A DNA stretch of 44,041 nucleotides. Source: Planctomycetaceae bacterium. GTDB taxonomy: Bacteria; Planctomycetota; Planctomycetia; Pirellulales; Pirellulaceae. Location: the NCBI GenBank assembly GCA_005778405.1, contig SXOA01000187.1, positions 1 through 44,041 of the forward strand, written 5' to 3'. The notes under the pieces are model-generated. The model made no database searches. It had not been told where the DNA came from and saw nothing but the letters and a program-made list of their open reading frames with translations. Below, piece after piece: positions 17,744-26,722 of this stretch. The translations under genes and the position numbers were made by a program. The number at the start of each line of letters is the position of its first letter. The first letter of the stretch is position 1.

Positions 17744-18892
17744 ATGGTTCGAGCCGCTCTATTCGCCGTAGTATGCTCGTTGGTATTCACTCCCGTTACT
17801 GTTGCGGAGCCAGTGCTGCGGATTGTGCGTGACAAATCCGGTCATGCCGTGGCGTTTGCAGCCACGGGGTTGCCGGAGGAGAAGCTGGCAAAGCTGAGCG
17901 AAGAGGCCCTGGGCCAGCTATTGGCGGTGTACGTTGTTGAGAAAACGGGAGCTTCTCAGACTGCCGATCTTCCGGCCCTGCTGGGAAAATTCTTCATCGA
18001 TGAGGACACGCTCCGGTTTACTCCTCAGTTTTCGCTCCTTCCGGGCAACCGATACCGCGCCACTCTGCGGCCGGATGTGCTCGAAGGGCTCAAAAGCGAT
18101 CCCAAAAATGAAGTGACGCTGGACATTGCCCTCCCGGTTCCCAAGCGGACGGCGGCAACTGTATTGACGCAGATTTTTCCGAGCGCTGGCAAACTGCCGG
18201 AAAATCAACTCCGGTTCTATCTGCACTTTTCGCAGCCAATGAGCAAAGGGGAGGCCTACACGCACCTGAAATTGCTCAAGGAAAATGGCGAGGCGGTGGA
18301 ACTGCCGTTCCTGGAGCTCGGCGAAGAGCTGTGGGACACCAGCGGCACTCGGCTCACGCTCTTGATCGATCCGGGCCGAATCAAGCGCGGGCTCAAGCCG
18401 CGCGAAGACGTGGGGCCCGTGCTGGAATTCGGACATCGTTACACGCTCTCCGTCGATGCAGCCTGGAGTGACGCTACCGGTGAGCCGCTGAAGTCAGGAT
18501 TCACCAAGAAGTTTTCCGTGGAGAAGCCCGTGGAAGTTGGCATCGATATGGCTGCGTGGAGAATCGAGCCCCCGGCCGCCAATACCAAGCTGCCGCTTGT
18601 GGTGAAATTCCCGCGGCCGCTGGATCATGCCTTACTCTTGAATAAGGTCCACGTTTTGAACGACTCGGGGCGACTGGTGGTAGGCGGCGTCGCGGTGTCT
18701 GACGAAGAGCGGAAGTGGGAGTTCATTCCCGCGGAGCCTTGGCCCGCTGGCGACTACGCATTGGAAGTCGACAAAGTTTTGGAAGACCTGGCGGGAAACC
18801 GCATCGGGAGAGCGTTTGAGCTTGCGGAAGGAGAGACGGCAAAGCAAACGGGACCCAAGACCGCAGTGATTCCCTTTGTCGTCAAGAAGTAG
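17744..18892 (+). CDS. Secreted protein with bacterial Ig-like (SbsA/Big_5-type) domains
   Basis: 382 residues with an N-terminal signal peptide (VRAALFAVVCSLVF, cleavage near VAEP). The body holds beta-sandwich segments of the SbsA/Big_5 type: one around LTQIFPSAGKLPENQLRFYLHFSQPM and a second ending YALEVDKVLEDLAGNRIGR, where the D-x-AGN-x-I/L motif is characteristic of this Ig-like family. Such domains usually mediate cell-surface or extracellular-matrix contacts. There is no catalytic motif. It is convergent with the sulfatase gene. Confidence 0.65.
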   Translation: MVRAALFAVVCSLVFTPVTVAEPVLRIVRDKSGHAVAFAATGLPEEKLAKLSEEALGQLLAVYVVEKTGASQTADLPALLGKFFIDEDTLRFTPQFSLLPGNRYRATLRPDVLEGLKSDPKNEVTLDIALPVPKRTAATVLTQIFPSAGKLPENQLRFYLHFSQPMSKGEAYTHLKLLKENGEAVELPFLELGEELWDTSGTRLTLLIDPGRIKRGLKPREDVGPVLEFGHRYTLSVDAAWSDATGEPLKSGFTKKFSVEKPVEVGIDMAAWRIEPPAANTKLPLVVKFPRPLDHALLLNKVHVLNDSGRLVVGGVAVSDEERKWEFIPAEPWPAGDYALEVDKVLEDLAGNRIGRAFELAEGETAKQTGPKTAVIPFVVKK

Positions 18893-18967
18893 GCCTCTCG
18901 ATGCCCGAGGCAGCCAAACACCAGCGATAGCAGTGCGGAAGTTGCAGTGCTTGTGACTGTACCAAGC

Positions 18968-20569
18968 TTATGGCTTTGCCAATGCCTGAAACTCGGCTTG
19001 CTTTGCTTCCCAGTGCTTGGCCAGTTCGGCCACATTGTCCGGATTTTTCTCCGCCATGTTCGCGGACTCACTCCGGTCGCCAGAGAGATCGTAGAGCTCC
19101 CACGGCTGATTCTTGGCAGCGACGAGTTTCCAGTTGCCAATGCGGTAGGCCCGGTTCCCTTCGTGGGACCACCAAAGGTAGTGGGAAGTGGCGTTTTCGT
19201 CGCTGGTGAGCTGCGAAACAAGACTTTTGCCATGGAGCACCGGCCTGGTGTCGTCCTTTTTTGCCGAAGGAGATGCTGCCTGTGCAATCTCGAGAATCGT
19301 CGGAACCAAATCCACAACGTGACCGGCGCCATGCCGCAGCTCGCCACGCGCTTTGATGCCCGCCGGCCAGTGGACGATGAGGGGCGTGGAAATGCCCCCT
19401 TCGTGCACCCAGGTCTTGTGCCGGCGGAACGGTGTGTTGGCCATACTCGACCAACCGGGGCCGAGGCAAAGGTGCGACCTGGCGGAGCCGGGGTCCGCGG
19501 CTGGGTCGTGACCATCGTCTCGGACCATCATCTCGGCGCTCGCGCCGTTGTCGGAAAGGAAGAACAGCAGCGTGTTATCGAGCTGCTTCATTTCCCCGAG
19601 CTGGGCAATAATGCGGCCGATCTCGCGGTCCATCCGGTCGACCATCGCGGCATGGATGGCCATCTTGGCGGCTTGAAAGTGTTGCTGCTCGGGGGTGAGG
19701 TCTTTCCAAGCGAGAGGGCGGTTCACTTCGCCGGGGCCGAGCTTTTTGATGGCTTCCGGGAAGTCGTAGGGCGGTCCAACTTCGCGCTCGACTGGCGATA
19801 AGTTTCCTTTCACCAGTCCCAGCTTTTGAATCCGTTCCCACCTCGACTGCCGCGCGACTTCCCAGCCGTCGTTGTACTTGTCCTTGTAGCGGGCAATGTC
19901 CTCGGGCAGTGCGTGCAACGGAAAATGAGGGGACAGGAACGCCACGAAGGTGAAGAACGGCTGGTCCGCATGTTGGGCGGAATGTTCCTTCAGGCACTTA
20001 ACGGCGTGGTCGGCGATGGCGGTAGTGGAATAATAGCCGCTGCCGGGAGCGGGCTGGGGCAGCGGCTTGTCGTCTTCCAAATGGTTCTTCGGGCTGAAAA
20101 ACCGGCCACCATCCTGCAACAGATAGGAATGGTCGAAGCCGTTCGCGGTCGGCTTGCCATCGATGTGCCATTTGCCGGAATGGTAGGAGCGGTAGCCCAG
20201 CGGCCGGAGCATATCGGGCAGCAGCTTCGCCCAGGGCGGTCTGATTCCGCCACTCCCGCCTTTGATTCCCGGCAGAGCGTCGCGGCGAATGGCCTGAGGA
20301 TAGTAGCCGGTGAGTAATGCTCCGCGCGTCGGCCAGCAGCGAGCCGTGTTATAGAACTGCGTCAGCCTCAGGCCCCCCTTGGCAAGTGCATCGAGATTCG
20401 GCGTTTGAATCTCGCCTCCATAACAGCCGAGGTCGCTATAGCCGAGGTCATCGGCCAGGATGATAACGACGTTGGGCCGGGGAGGCGTATCCGCGGCCTG
20501 ACCTCCATTCACAAACGCGATAAGGATCAGGCAGCTGATCTGCTGTAAACAACGAGGCGCGGAAGGCAT
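18968..20569 (-). CDS. Secreted arylsulfatase-type sulfatase
   Basis: 533 residues with a signal peptide ending near GGQAAD. The sulfatase fold begins NVVIILADDLGYSDLGCYGG, whose Asp40-Asp41 pair are calcium ligands. The formylglycine motif is C78-W-P-T-R82 followed by GALLTG, matching C-x-P-x-R, so maturation needs a formylglycine-generating enzyme, which is not in this window. YHSGKWH (Lys and His of the active site) and FLSDNGAS (second Asp-Asn metal pair) are present. It hydrolyses sulfate esters, probably on polysaccharides taken up or processed in the periplasm; the substrate cannot be told from sequence. The PQQ-propeller gene ends 9 bases upstream on the same strand, which suggests one transcript. 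Confidence 0.92.
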   Translation of the reverse strand: MPSAPRCLQQISCLILIAFVNGGQAADTPPRPNVVIILADDLGYSDLGCYGGEIQTPNLDALAKGGLRLTQFYNTARCWPTRGALLTGYYPQAIRRDALPGIKGGSGGIRPPWAKLLPDMLRPLGYRSYHSGKWHIDGKPTANGFDHSYLLQDGGRFFSPKNHLEDDKPLPQPAPGSGYYSTTAIADHAVKCLKEHSAQHADQPFFTFVAFLSPHFPLHALPEDIARYKDKYNDGWEVARQSRWERIQKLGLVKGNLSPVEREVGPPYDFPEAIKKLGPGEVNRPLAWKDLTPEQQHFQAAKMAIHAAMVDRMDREIGRIIAQLGEMKQLDNTLLFFLSDNGASAEMMVRDDGHDPAADPGSARSHLCLGPGWSSMANTPFRRHKTWVHEGGISTPLIVHWPAGIKARGELRHGAGHVVDLVPTILEIAQAASPSAKKDDTRPVLHGKSLVSQLTSDENATSHYLWWSHEGNRAYRIGNWKLVAAKNQPWELYDLSGDRSESANMAEKNPDNVAELAKHWEAKQAEFQALAKP

Positions 20570-20578
20570 ATTGTCCCC

Positions 20579-21898
20579 TTATCCCCTCACGTCGTAGCAC
20601 ATGAGCTTGTCCTGATCCCGCAAGTAGAGTCGGCCGCCGATGACGACGGGGTGGGCCCAGCATTTTTCCCTGCCGATAAATTCGGGTTTGAAGCTTCCCT
20701 TGAGCTTGTAGCCGGAGGGGCTGGCTTCAATCAGGGCGACCTCGCCGCTCTCATAGCGAAAGATCAGATTGCCATCGGCATAGGTCACGGCCGCGGAGCC
20801 GCTGCCGGGGCCGCGTTCCTCGCCACCCCACACGACTTTGCCGGATGCGAGTTCCACGCAAATCGGGAGGCCGTTGTTGTGCTTGTGACCGCAGTAAACG
20901 TACCCGTCCTTGAGAACCATACCGCCATGATGATTCTGCAGTTTGGTGGCGTCCAGGAAGTACTTCTCCTGCGCTTTGACTCCTTCGCCATCCTGGCTGA
21001 GCTTGATCAACGCCGAGCCGGTTTGATAGCCGGTGGAACAGAAGATGTAATCGCCGCTCACTAGGGGCGTCGAAATGTTGGCGGTCTTGTTCGCAACTCC
21101 GTTGTATCCCCACAGGTATTTGCCATCACTGGCACGCACCCCAACTACGCCACGGCCAATGAGCTGTACATATTGCTTCACACCCCCGCCATTGGAAATG
21201 ACGATACCGGAATAGCCCGCGCCATCCTTTCCTTTGGGACCAATATCCGTCCCGGGGACTTTGCATTTCCAGATGTCCTTGCCGGTCAGCTTGTCCAAGG
21301 CCACCACCATTGCATCGGCGCCGCCGGGCGTGCACAGAACACGGTCCCCATCGACCAGCGGCGATTCCGAAAATCCCCAGCCGGACATCATCTGCCCGCC
21401 AAACTCCTTGAAGTCGCGGCTCCAGACTTCTTCGCCGCTGTCCGCTTTGAGGCAAACGATCTTCCCGCTAGAGGCGATGGCAAAGAGCAGGTTGCCATCA
21501 ATGCTTGGAGTGCAGCGCGAGCCGTCCTTGCTATGCTTGGGAGCGGCCTCGGTCATTCTCTTCGACCACAGCACCTTGCCATCGATGCTCAGGGCCACGA
21601 CCGCCTGGCCATCGGGAAAATCTCCCGTGGTGTAGACCTTACCGCCGGCGAGTGAGACCCCGGCATATCCTCGCCCCATTCCATCCGCAATCCAAACCCG
21701 CTGCGGAGCCCTTTGGTTCCAGTCCTTGAGCAGCCCGCGATCAGGCGAAATCTCGTCCCGGTTCGGCCCGCGCCACTGCGGCCAGGAGGGGACCAGCGAG
21801 CCCGGCGAGAGTTTTTCGGGATCAGCGGCGCTCCCAGGCAGCAGGGTGAGCAAGGAGTAAAGACAGAAAACAGCTCCGATGAGAATCTGAGAACGCAT
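20579..21898 (-). CDS. Secreted PQQ-like beta-propeller repeat protein
   Basis: 439 residues. The frame is open much further upstream, but ATG 21898, preceded by GGAG at 5 bases, starts a proper signal peptide (MRSQILIGAVFCLYSLLTLL, AA-D cleavage). The mature part begins WPQWRGPNRDEISP, a motif typical of planctomycete PQQ-like proteins. It continues with repeated blades carrying W-x-G and YALD/CLKADSGEEVW, VALDKLTGKDIW and CVELASGKVVWGG, the classic PQQ-repeat A-x-D-x-x-TG-x-x-x-W pattern. Dehydrogenase cofactor residues are not evident, so it is more likely a structural or binding propeller than a quinoprotein enzyme. It lies just upstream of the sulfatase on the same strand. Confidence 0.85.
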   Translation of the reverse strand: MRSQILIGAVFCLYSLLTLLPGSAADPEKLSPGSLVPSWPQWRGPNRDEISPDRGLLKDWNQRAPQRVWIADGMGRGYAGVSLAGGKVYTTGDFPDGQAVVALSIDGKVLWSKRMTEAAPKHSKDGSRCTPSIDGNLLFAIASSGKIVCLKADSGEEVWSRDFKEFGGQMMSGWGFSESPLVDGDRVLCTPGGADAMVVALDKLTGKDIWKCKVPGTDIGPKGKDGAGYSGIVISNGGGVKQYVQLIGRGVVGVRASDGKYLWGYNGVANKTANISTPLVSGDYIFCSTGYQTGSALIKLSQDGEGVKAQEKYFLDATKLQNHHGGMVLKDGYVYCGHKHNNGLPICVELASGKVVWGGEERGPGSGSAAVTYADGNLIFRYESGEVALIEASPSGYKLKGSFKPEFIGREKCWAHPVVIGGRLYLRDQDKLMCYDVRG

Positions 21899-22048
21899 TG
21901 GGACTCCAGGGAAGCGGAAGTGGGCGGACGGGGGGATTTTCTCACACAGAGGCACAAAGGCACGGAGGGATGGGACTTCCGGACCCTTTACGATGCGCTG
22001 GTCATTATACTTATTGCCCAGCAGCCCGATAAACCCGGCAAGCGCCCT

Positions 22049-22915
22049 ATGGCAGAATTCCCCACCGTCTTTTGTCTGGCCAGCGGCAGGTCCGGGACGC
22101 ACTTTCTCTACGAGATTCTGCGGCGGAACACGCGCGGCGTGGTCTGCCGGCATGAGCCGTACTTTTGGAACCCGTCGATGTTCGGGCGGCCCATTTATGA
22201 CCATACCGTGGGGGACGAAGCCGCAGTGCGCATGGTTGCGGAGCGGAAGCGGCGGGCGATTGAGGGGGATTCTCGCGCGGCGGGGTATGTCGAAACGAAT
22301 CATGCATTCTTGAAATCGTGGGCGGATATCGCCATCGAGTTCTTTCCAAAGATGAAGCTCGTTCATCTGATCCGCAATCCGCTCTCCGTCGCAAAGAGCG
22401 AAGCAATTCGTGAGGACCTCATCCACCGCTGGCGGTTGCCGCTGCGGAATTATCGCGGTCGAGATGGCAAGTCGTACTTCCGCTGGGCGCTCTCGGGGCT
22501 GGAGCCGATTTTCGAGTCTGCTTCCAGCAAGCCGCTCAGCAGCTTTCAATGGTATGTCGTGCAGTGGATTGAGATTGAGAACCGGGCGATGCAGTTTTTG
22601 CGGAAGCACGGCAAGGAGCACGATTGTTTCACGCTCCATTCACCTGTTGAGCTGAATGACGCGGCGAATGTGCAGTCGCTGCTCGAATTCCTGGAATTGC
22701 CACGGCAGGGAAAGGAAATCCAACTCCAGGGAAGCAAGAACCGGACGCCTGGAGTGAAAACGGAGATTACTCCGAGCGATAAACAGGAATTCGCGGATGT
22801 AGTGAAGCTGCTGCCGGCGAGCTACCTGGAAATCTTTCAGCAACCGCCGTATTGCCAATGGGAGTGGGCGAAGGGACTCATGCCGAATCGACCCGCTATG
22901 CCACCAACTCCTTGA
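22049..22915 (+). CDS. Sulfotransferase-family protein
   Basis: 288 residues. The N-terminal P-loop-like PAPS motif is LASGRSGTHFLYEIL. A second region KLVHLIRNPLSVAKSEA matches the 3'-phosphate-binding R-x-P-x-x-x-x-S segment of sulfotransferases. The C-terminal part, with Trp/Tyr-rich stretches (FQWYVVQWIEIENRA), fits the helical bundle. It transfers sulfate from PAPS to an acceptor, probably carbohydrate; the acceptor is unknown. ATG 22049 was chosen because the homology starts a few residues later; the frame is open upstream but overlaps the 5' end of the divergent propeller gene. Its last 20 bases overlap the convergent DUF1501 gene. Confidence 0.8.
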   Translation: MAEFPTVFCLASGRSGTHFLYEILRRNTRGVVCRHEPYFWNPSMFGRPIYDHTVGDEAAVRMVAERKRRAIEGDSRAAGYVETNHAFLKSWADIAIEFFPKMKLVHLIRNPLSVAKSEAIREDLIHRWRLPLRNYRGRDGKSYFRWALSGLEPIFESASSKPLSSFQWYVVQWIEIENRAMQFLRKHGKEHDCFTLHSPVELNDAANVQSLLEFLELPRQGKEIQLQGSKNRTPGVKTEITPSDKQEFADVVKLLPASYLEIFQQPPYCQWEWAKGLMPNRPAMPPTP

Positions 22916-24230
22916 TGACCTTTCCTTCCGCAATCTTAATCGGCCGGCCGACGTCGGAAATGTTCTGCGTCTCGGGATCGACGCCGAGGGCGGAGGAGAG
23001 CGTAGCGAGCACATCGCCAACGTCCACCTTGTTTTCAGCCACTTCCATGCCGCTGTCGCTGGTCTTGCCATACGCTTGTCCCCCCTTGATGCCGCCGCCG
23101 CCGAGGACACAGCTCCAAGCGGCTGGGAAGTGGTCGCGTCCTCCTTGCGGGTTGATGATCGGTGTGCGGCCGAATTCACCCATCCAAAGGAAGGTCGTCG
23201 ATTCGAGCAAGCCGCGGTCGGCCAGTTCTTGCATCAGCGTCCCCCACCCGGCGTCAAGCTCGGCCGAGAGCGCCTTCACCGCGGTGAAGTTCTGCTGATG
23301 CGTATCCCAGCCGGCATTTCCGTTGAAGGAGCCGAGCGTGACTTCGACGAAGGAAACCCCTTGCTCAATCAGTCGGCGGGCCATCAGACAGCCCTGGCCA
23401 AAGCGGCCTTTGCCATAAGCCTCTCGCACTTTGTCCGGTTCTTCGGTCAGGTCGAAGGCTTTGGATGCCCCGCTGCTCATCAGCTTAATGGCCCGTTGAT
23501 AGACGGTGTCCTGGGCGATGGGGGACGGTGTCCGATGGCTGGCGAGGAACCGCGACTGCATGGCTCGCCACAATTCCAGGCGGCCCTCGAACTGTTCCTT
23601 GGCGACTCCTATCGGCGGCGTCAGGTCGTCCACCTTTAACTCCGCATAGCCGGTACCTGCCGCGCCGGGCTGGTTTGGCTGGAAGGAATCGGTCGCTCCC
23701 ACAGTGAGCGGGCCGAACTTCGGACCCAAAAATCCCGGCCCGAAAGCCGACTGGTTGAAAGCCCGATAAGGCGAGATGCTGACGTTCTGCGGCACGGCGT
23801 CGTTTTCATCGCCAAGTTCCTTGGAAAAGGTCGAGGCGATGCTGGGATACTTCACCGGCCCCTGCGGCTGGTGTCCGGTCCGCATCAGGTAAGTTCCGCG
23901 ACCGTGGTCCCCCTCTTTCGTGCTCAGGCTGCGGATGACCGCCAATTGGTCGGCCATCGCGGCCAGCTTGGGGAGATGCTCGCTAAACTTCAACCCGGCG
24001 ACCTTGGTCTCCTTCTCTTTGAACTCTCCCCCGTTGGCGTGGCCAGGCTTCATGTCGAACGTGTCCGTCTGCGTCGGCCCGCCGGTCATCCATAATAGCA
24101 CACAGTGCCGCCGCTTCTTCGATTTCGCTTGCACATCGTCGGCAAAGGCGGGGAACCACCCGCTGGCACTGGTCCCCAAAAGTCCCAAGGAAGCGGCCTG
24201 CAAAACCTGGCGGCGATTGAACTGGTTCAT
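22896..24230 (-). CDS. DUF1501 Tat-exported protein
   Basis: 444 residues with a twin-arginine-type leader (FNRRQVLQAASLGLLG). The body shows the DUF1501 hallmarks: LLWMTGGPTQTDTFDMKPG, then RSLSTKEGDHGRGTYLMRTGHQP, SVGD-like Gly-rich turns, FVEVTLGSFNGNAGWDTHQQN and the terminal FGRTPIINPQGGRDHFPAAWS. The fold is related to the alkaline phosphatase/sulfatase superfamily, but the biochemical role is not established. In planctomycetes these genes usually pair with a cytochrome-like PSCyt/PSD1 gene; none is adjacent here, which makes it a solitary copy. It is divergent from the 24391 cluster. Confidence 0.9.
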   Translation of the reverse strand: MNQFNRRQVLQAASLGLLGTSASGWFPAFADDVQAKSKKRRHCVLLWMTGGPTQTDTFDMKPGHANGGEFKEKETKVAGLKFSEHLPKLAAMADQLAVIRSLSTKEGDHGRGTYLMRTGHQPQGPVKYPSIASTFSKELGDENDAVPQNVSISPYRAFNQSAFGPGFLGPKFGPLTVGATDSFQPNQPGAAGTGYAELKVDDLTPPIGVAKEQFEGRLELWRAMQSRFLASHRTPSPIAQDTVYQRAIKLMSSGASKAFDLTEEPDKVREAYGKGRFGQGCLMARRLIEQGVSFVEVTLGSFNGNAGWDTHQQNFTAVKALSAELDAGWGTLMQELADRGLLESTTFLWMGEFGRTPIINPQGGRDHFPAAWSCVLGGGGIKGGQAYGKTSDSGMEVAENKVDVGDVLATLSSALGVDPETQNISDVGRPIKIAEGKVIKELVA

Positions 24231-24390
24231 GGGTCACCTGAAATGTAGTCGTCCTGGCACGAGTCTATTGTCGGAGATAGGTGCCCAGCGAGCAAGCGTC
24301 ACCTGCACCCCGGTTTCAAACTGGCTCCTCGCTGGCATAATGGAGATTGCGGGCAGGCCGCAATACTCTGAATTCAATGTCGCCGCTCCC

Positions 24391-25614
24391 ATGGGAATTT
24401 TCGACTTTTTTTCCGGCGGCCCCATGACGCGGGAGAAGTTTGTCCAGATTGTGCTGGCGGAACTGCGAAAGATCGACCCCGCCAGCCAGTACCATTACAA
24501 CGCCGAGCGGTTTCAAATTGCTCGCCCGGACGACGGCTTTATCAACCTGGGAAACATCTTTCAGGAGTATTGCGGGGCGGAGAAGGCAGAGCGTGACCCC
24601 GTTTTGCGCCGGTTTCTGCGGAACTGCGTTTCGACGAAGAGCTACGAGCTGCCGGCGGAATTTGACGACATTCATCCGGACCTCTTGCCGGTGATTCGCA
24701 GCCGGTTCTATTTGGAATCGGTGCTCCTGCAAGCCAAGGTCCGGGGGAACGACGCCCTGGAAGTTCCCCAGCAGATCATCGGCGATCATTTGGCCCTGTC
24801 GCTGGTTTACGACCTGCCATCGGCCATGCGAACCATCAGTCAGACCGATCTCGACAACTGGGAGGTCACGTTCTACGAAGCGGTCGAAGCGGCCCGGCAT
24901 AACCTGGATCAGATGGGAGAAATCGCTTTCGCGACCCTTGATAGCTGCGTTTACGCCTCGGCCACCGGCGACAACTACGATGCCTCGCGCCTGGTAATGC
25001 TTGACCTGATTCGCCGCTTCAAAGTCAATGGCGACTATGTGGCGATGGTTCCCAACCGCGACACCTTGGTTGTGACCGGCTCGGAAGATGAGCACGGCCT
25101 ATCTATCTTGTCAAAGATCGCTGAGGAATCCTACGAAAAGCCCCGTCCCATTAGCACTGTGACCCTGCGACTCGAGGGGGATGAATGGATCCCCTGGCTG
25201 CCCCCCCGGTCGTCGGCGTCATTCGACAAACTCCATGAGCTGCGGCTGCGGACGATTGGGGCCGAATACAACGACCAAAAGGAACTGCTGGACGAGGTCC
25301 ATTCCGCCTCCAAAGCCGGCCTTTATGTTGCCCAGTTCAATGCCATGCAGAACAAAGCCTCTGGCCAGGTCACCAGCTACAGCGTCTGGTCCGAAGGGCT
25401 CGACATCATGCTCCCGCAAACCGACTCGATTTTCTTCTTCCGCCCCAAGGGAGAAAAGGAAGGCGAAATCGTCGCCGGCGGCTCCTGGGACCATGTGCAG
25501 CAAGTCGTCGGCAACCTCATGGAACCCGCCGGCATCTATCCCGAACGCTATCTCGTTCGCGACTTCCCCAGCGATTATCAACTCGAAGCGATTGGGAAGC
25601 AGATCGAACCGTAA
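24391..25614 (+). CDS. DUF1444-like hypothetical protein, first gene of the NMG-like cluster
   Basis: 407 residues, start ATG 24391 (MGIFDFFSGGPMTREKF); the open frame upstream lacks homology-like sequence. The protein is soluble with alternating alpha/beta segments. The stretch YVAMVPNRDTLVVTGSEDEHGL resembles the PNRD-x-L/F-V motif of DUF1444 (YtpQ/UPF0354) proteins, whose function is unknown. No catalytic motif or membrane helix is seen. It starts 29 bases before the creatininase gene and reads in the same direction, so it is probably the leading gene of the operon that runs to 33397. Family assignment is tentative. Confidence 0.6.
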   Translation: MGIFDFFSGGPMTREKFVQIVLAELRKIDPASQYHYNAERFQIARPDDGFINLGNIFQEYCGAEKAERDPVLRRFLRNCVSTKSYELPAEFDDIHPDLLPVIRSRFYLESVLLQAKVRGNDALEVPQQIIGDHLALSLVYDLPSAMRTISQTDLDNWEVTFYEAVEAARHNLDQMGEIAFATLDSCVYASATGDNYDASRLVMLDLIRRFKVNGDYVAMVPNRDTLVVTGSEDEHGLSILSKIAEESYEKPRPISTVTLRLEGDEWIPWLPPRSSASFDKLHELRLRTIGAEYNDQKELLDEVHSASKAGLYVAQFNAMQNKASGQVTSYSVWSEGLDIMLPQTDSIFFFRPKGEKEGEIVAGGSWDHVQQVVGNLMEPAGIYPERYLVRDFPSDYQLEAIGKQIEP

Positions 25615-25643
25615 AGGTTCAAATCCGAAAGCAGCAAATATTC

Positions 25644-26423
25644 ATGCGTCCTTTTATTCTCGCCGAGACCAACTACGCTCACACCAAAACCAACCCCTAC
25701 GAGGTGGCGGTCCTGCCGCTCGGCGCAACAGAGCCGCACAATCTGCATCTCCCTTACGGCACCGACCTCTTCGAGGGAACCATCGTCGGTGAGAAAATCT
25801 GCGAGGCGGCTCATAACAAAGGGGGGAAGGTCGTGCTGCTGCCGACGGTTCCTTACGGCACCGAGACCAACATGCACCGTTTGCCGCTGGCGATGAACGT
25901 GGATCCCACCACTCTGTTCCGCTTTGTCACCGACCTCATCAAGTGCTGCATCAACTCGGGCGTGCGGAAAATCGTGCTCCTCAACAGCCACGGCGGCAAC
26001 GAAATGAAGCCGCTGCTGCGGGAACTCGCGGACAAGGTGGACGGGCATATTTTTCTCTGCAACTGGTACACGGTTCTCAGCGACGAGTATAAAAACATTT
26101 ATGAGCACCCCGACGATCACGGCGGCGAAATGGAAACTTCCTTCGGCCTGGCCTATTTTCCGCACCTGGTCGCCAAAACGGCCGACGGAAAGCTGACCGG
26201 CGACGCCGGCGGGACCGCCAAAACCCGCTTCGACGCTATCAACCGGGGCTGGGTCGGCATCACCCGCCCCTGGCATCTGCTCACCACCAATACCGGCAGC
26301 GGCTTTCCCCACGCGGCTTCGGCTGAAAAGGCCCAAAAGATGATGGACCTGCTGGCCGAGCGGCTGGGGACCTTCCTTGCGGAGCTTTCGGCAGCGAAGA
26401 TTGACGACAAGTTTCCGTACTGA
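25644..26423 (+). CDS. Creatininase-family amidohydrolase
   Basis: 259 residues. All landmarks of the creatininase family are present: PLGATEPHNLHLPYGTD (usual PxGSxEqHGPHLPLxTD), VLLNSHGGNE (metal-binding His and Asn) and DDHGGEMETS, the second metal-ligand motif with its Glu. The family includes creatininase, MftE peptidase and other cyclic or linear amide hydrolases, so the substrate cannot be assigned. Position 17 bases before the SoxD-like gene suggests it acts on an amide or cyclic N-methyl compound in the same pathway; that is inference. The length is typical. Confidence 0.88.
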   Translation: MRPFILAETNYAHTKTNPYEVAVLPLGATEPHNLHLPYGTDLFEGTIVGEKICEAAHNKGGKVVLLPTVPYGTETNMHRLPLAMNVDPTTLFRFVTDLIKCCINSGVRKIVLLNSHGGNEMKPLLRELADKVDGHIFLCNWYTVLSDEYKNIYEHPDDHGGEMETSFGLAYFPHLVAKTADGKLTGDAGGTAKTRFDAINRGWVGITRPWHLLTTNTGSGFPHAASAEKAQKMMDLLAERLGTFLAELSAAKIDDKFPY

Positions 26424-26440
26424 GTGACGCCCGCCATTCG

Positions 26441-26722
26441 ATGAAGCTCCTCCGCTGTCCCATCAACGGCCTCCGCCCGCTCTCCGAATTTCTGTTCGGT
26501 GGCGAGGTTCGCGATATGCCCGATACCGCGGCGATCACGGATGAAGCTTGGGCCGACTACGTCTTCAATCGCCAGGGTGAACCGGGAGTGCGGAAGGAAT
26601 GGTGGTATCACACCGCCAGCGGCACATGGTTCATCGCCGAACGTGACAATCTGAAGGACGAGTTTGTGCGGACGTATCTGCATAGTCGCGACGCATCGCC
26701 GACGGAGACGAAGGCAACATGA
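26441..26722 (+). CDS. soxD: Sarcosine oxidase / N-methylglutamate dehydrogenase delta-subunit-like protein
   Basis: 93 residues; starts MKLLRCPINGLRPLSEFLFGGE, matching the delta-subunit CP-x-C-G-x-R-x-x-x-EF-x-x-GG start, and continues with EAWADYVFNRQ and W-x-H...WF-x-x-xRD, all landmarks of SoxD/MgdB. In characterised heterotetrameric enzymes this small subunit binds zinc through three Cys and one His. Here only the first Cys remains (Cys6): the second is Asn and the third, before WF, is replaced by Ser/Gly, so the zinc site is probably lost. The stop overlaps the ATG of the alpha-subunit gene by four bases (ATGA). Confidence 0.85.
   Translation: MKLLRCPINGLRPLSEFLFGGEVRDMPDTAAITDEAWADYVFNRQGEPGVRKEWWYHTASGTWFIAERDNLKDEFVRTYLHSRDASPTETKAT

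Noticed and set aside
20579..21898. PQQ-dependent dehydrogenase
   Set aside because: Only propeller repeat motifs are visible; no vicinal Cys pair or catalytic Asp/Glu motif of quinoprotein dehydrogenases was found.
21899..22639. Extension of the PQQ-propeller protein by 247 residues at the N-terminus
   Set aside because: It would run antisense to the sulfotransferase and bury a proper signal peptide that follows a Shine-Dalgarno at 21904-21907.
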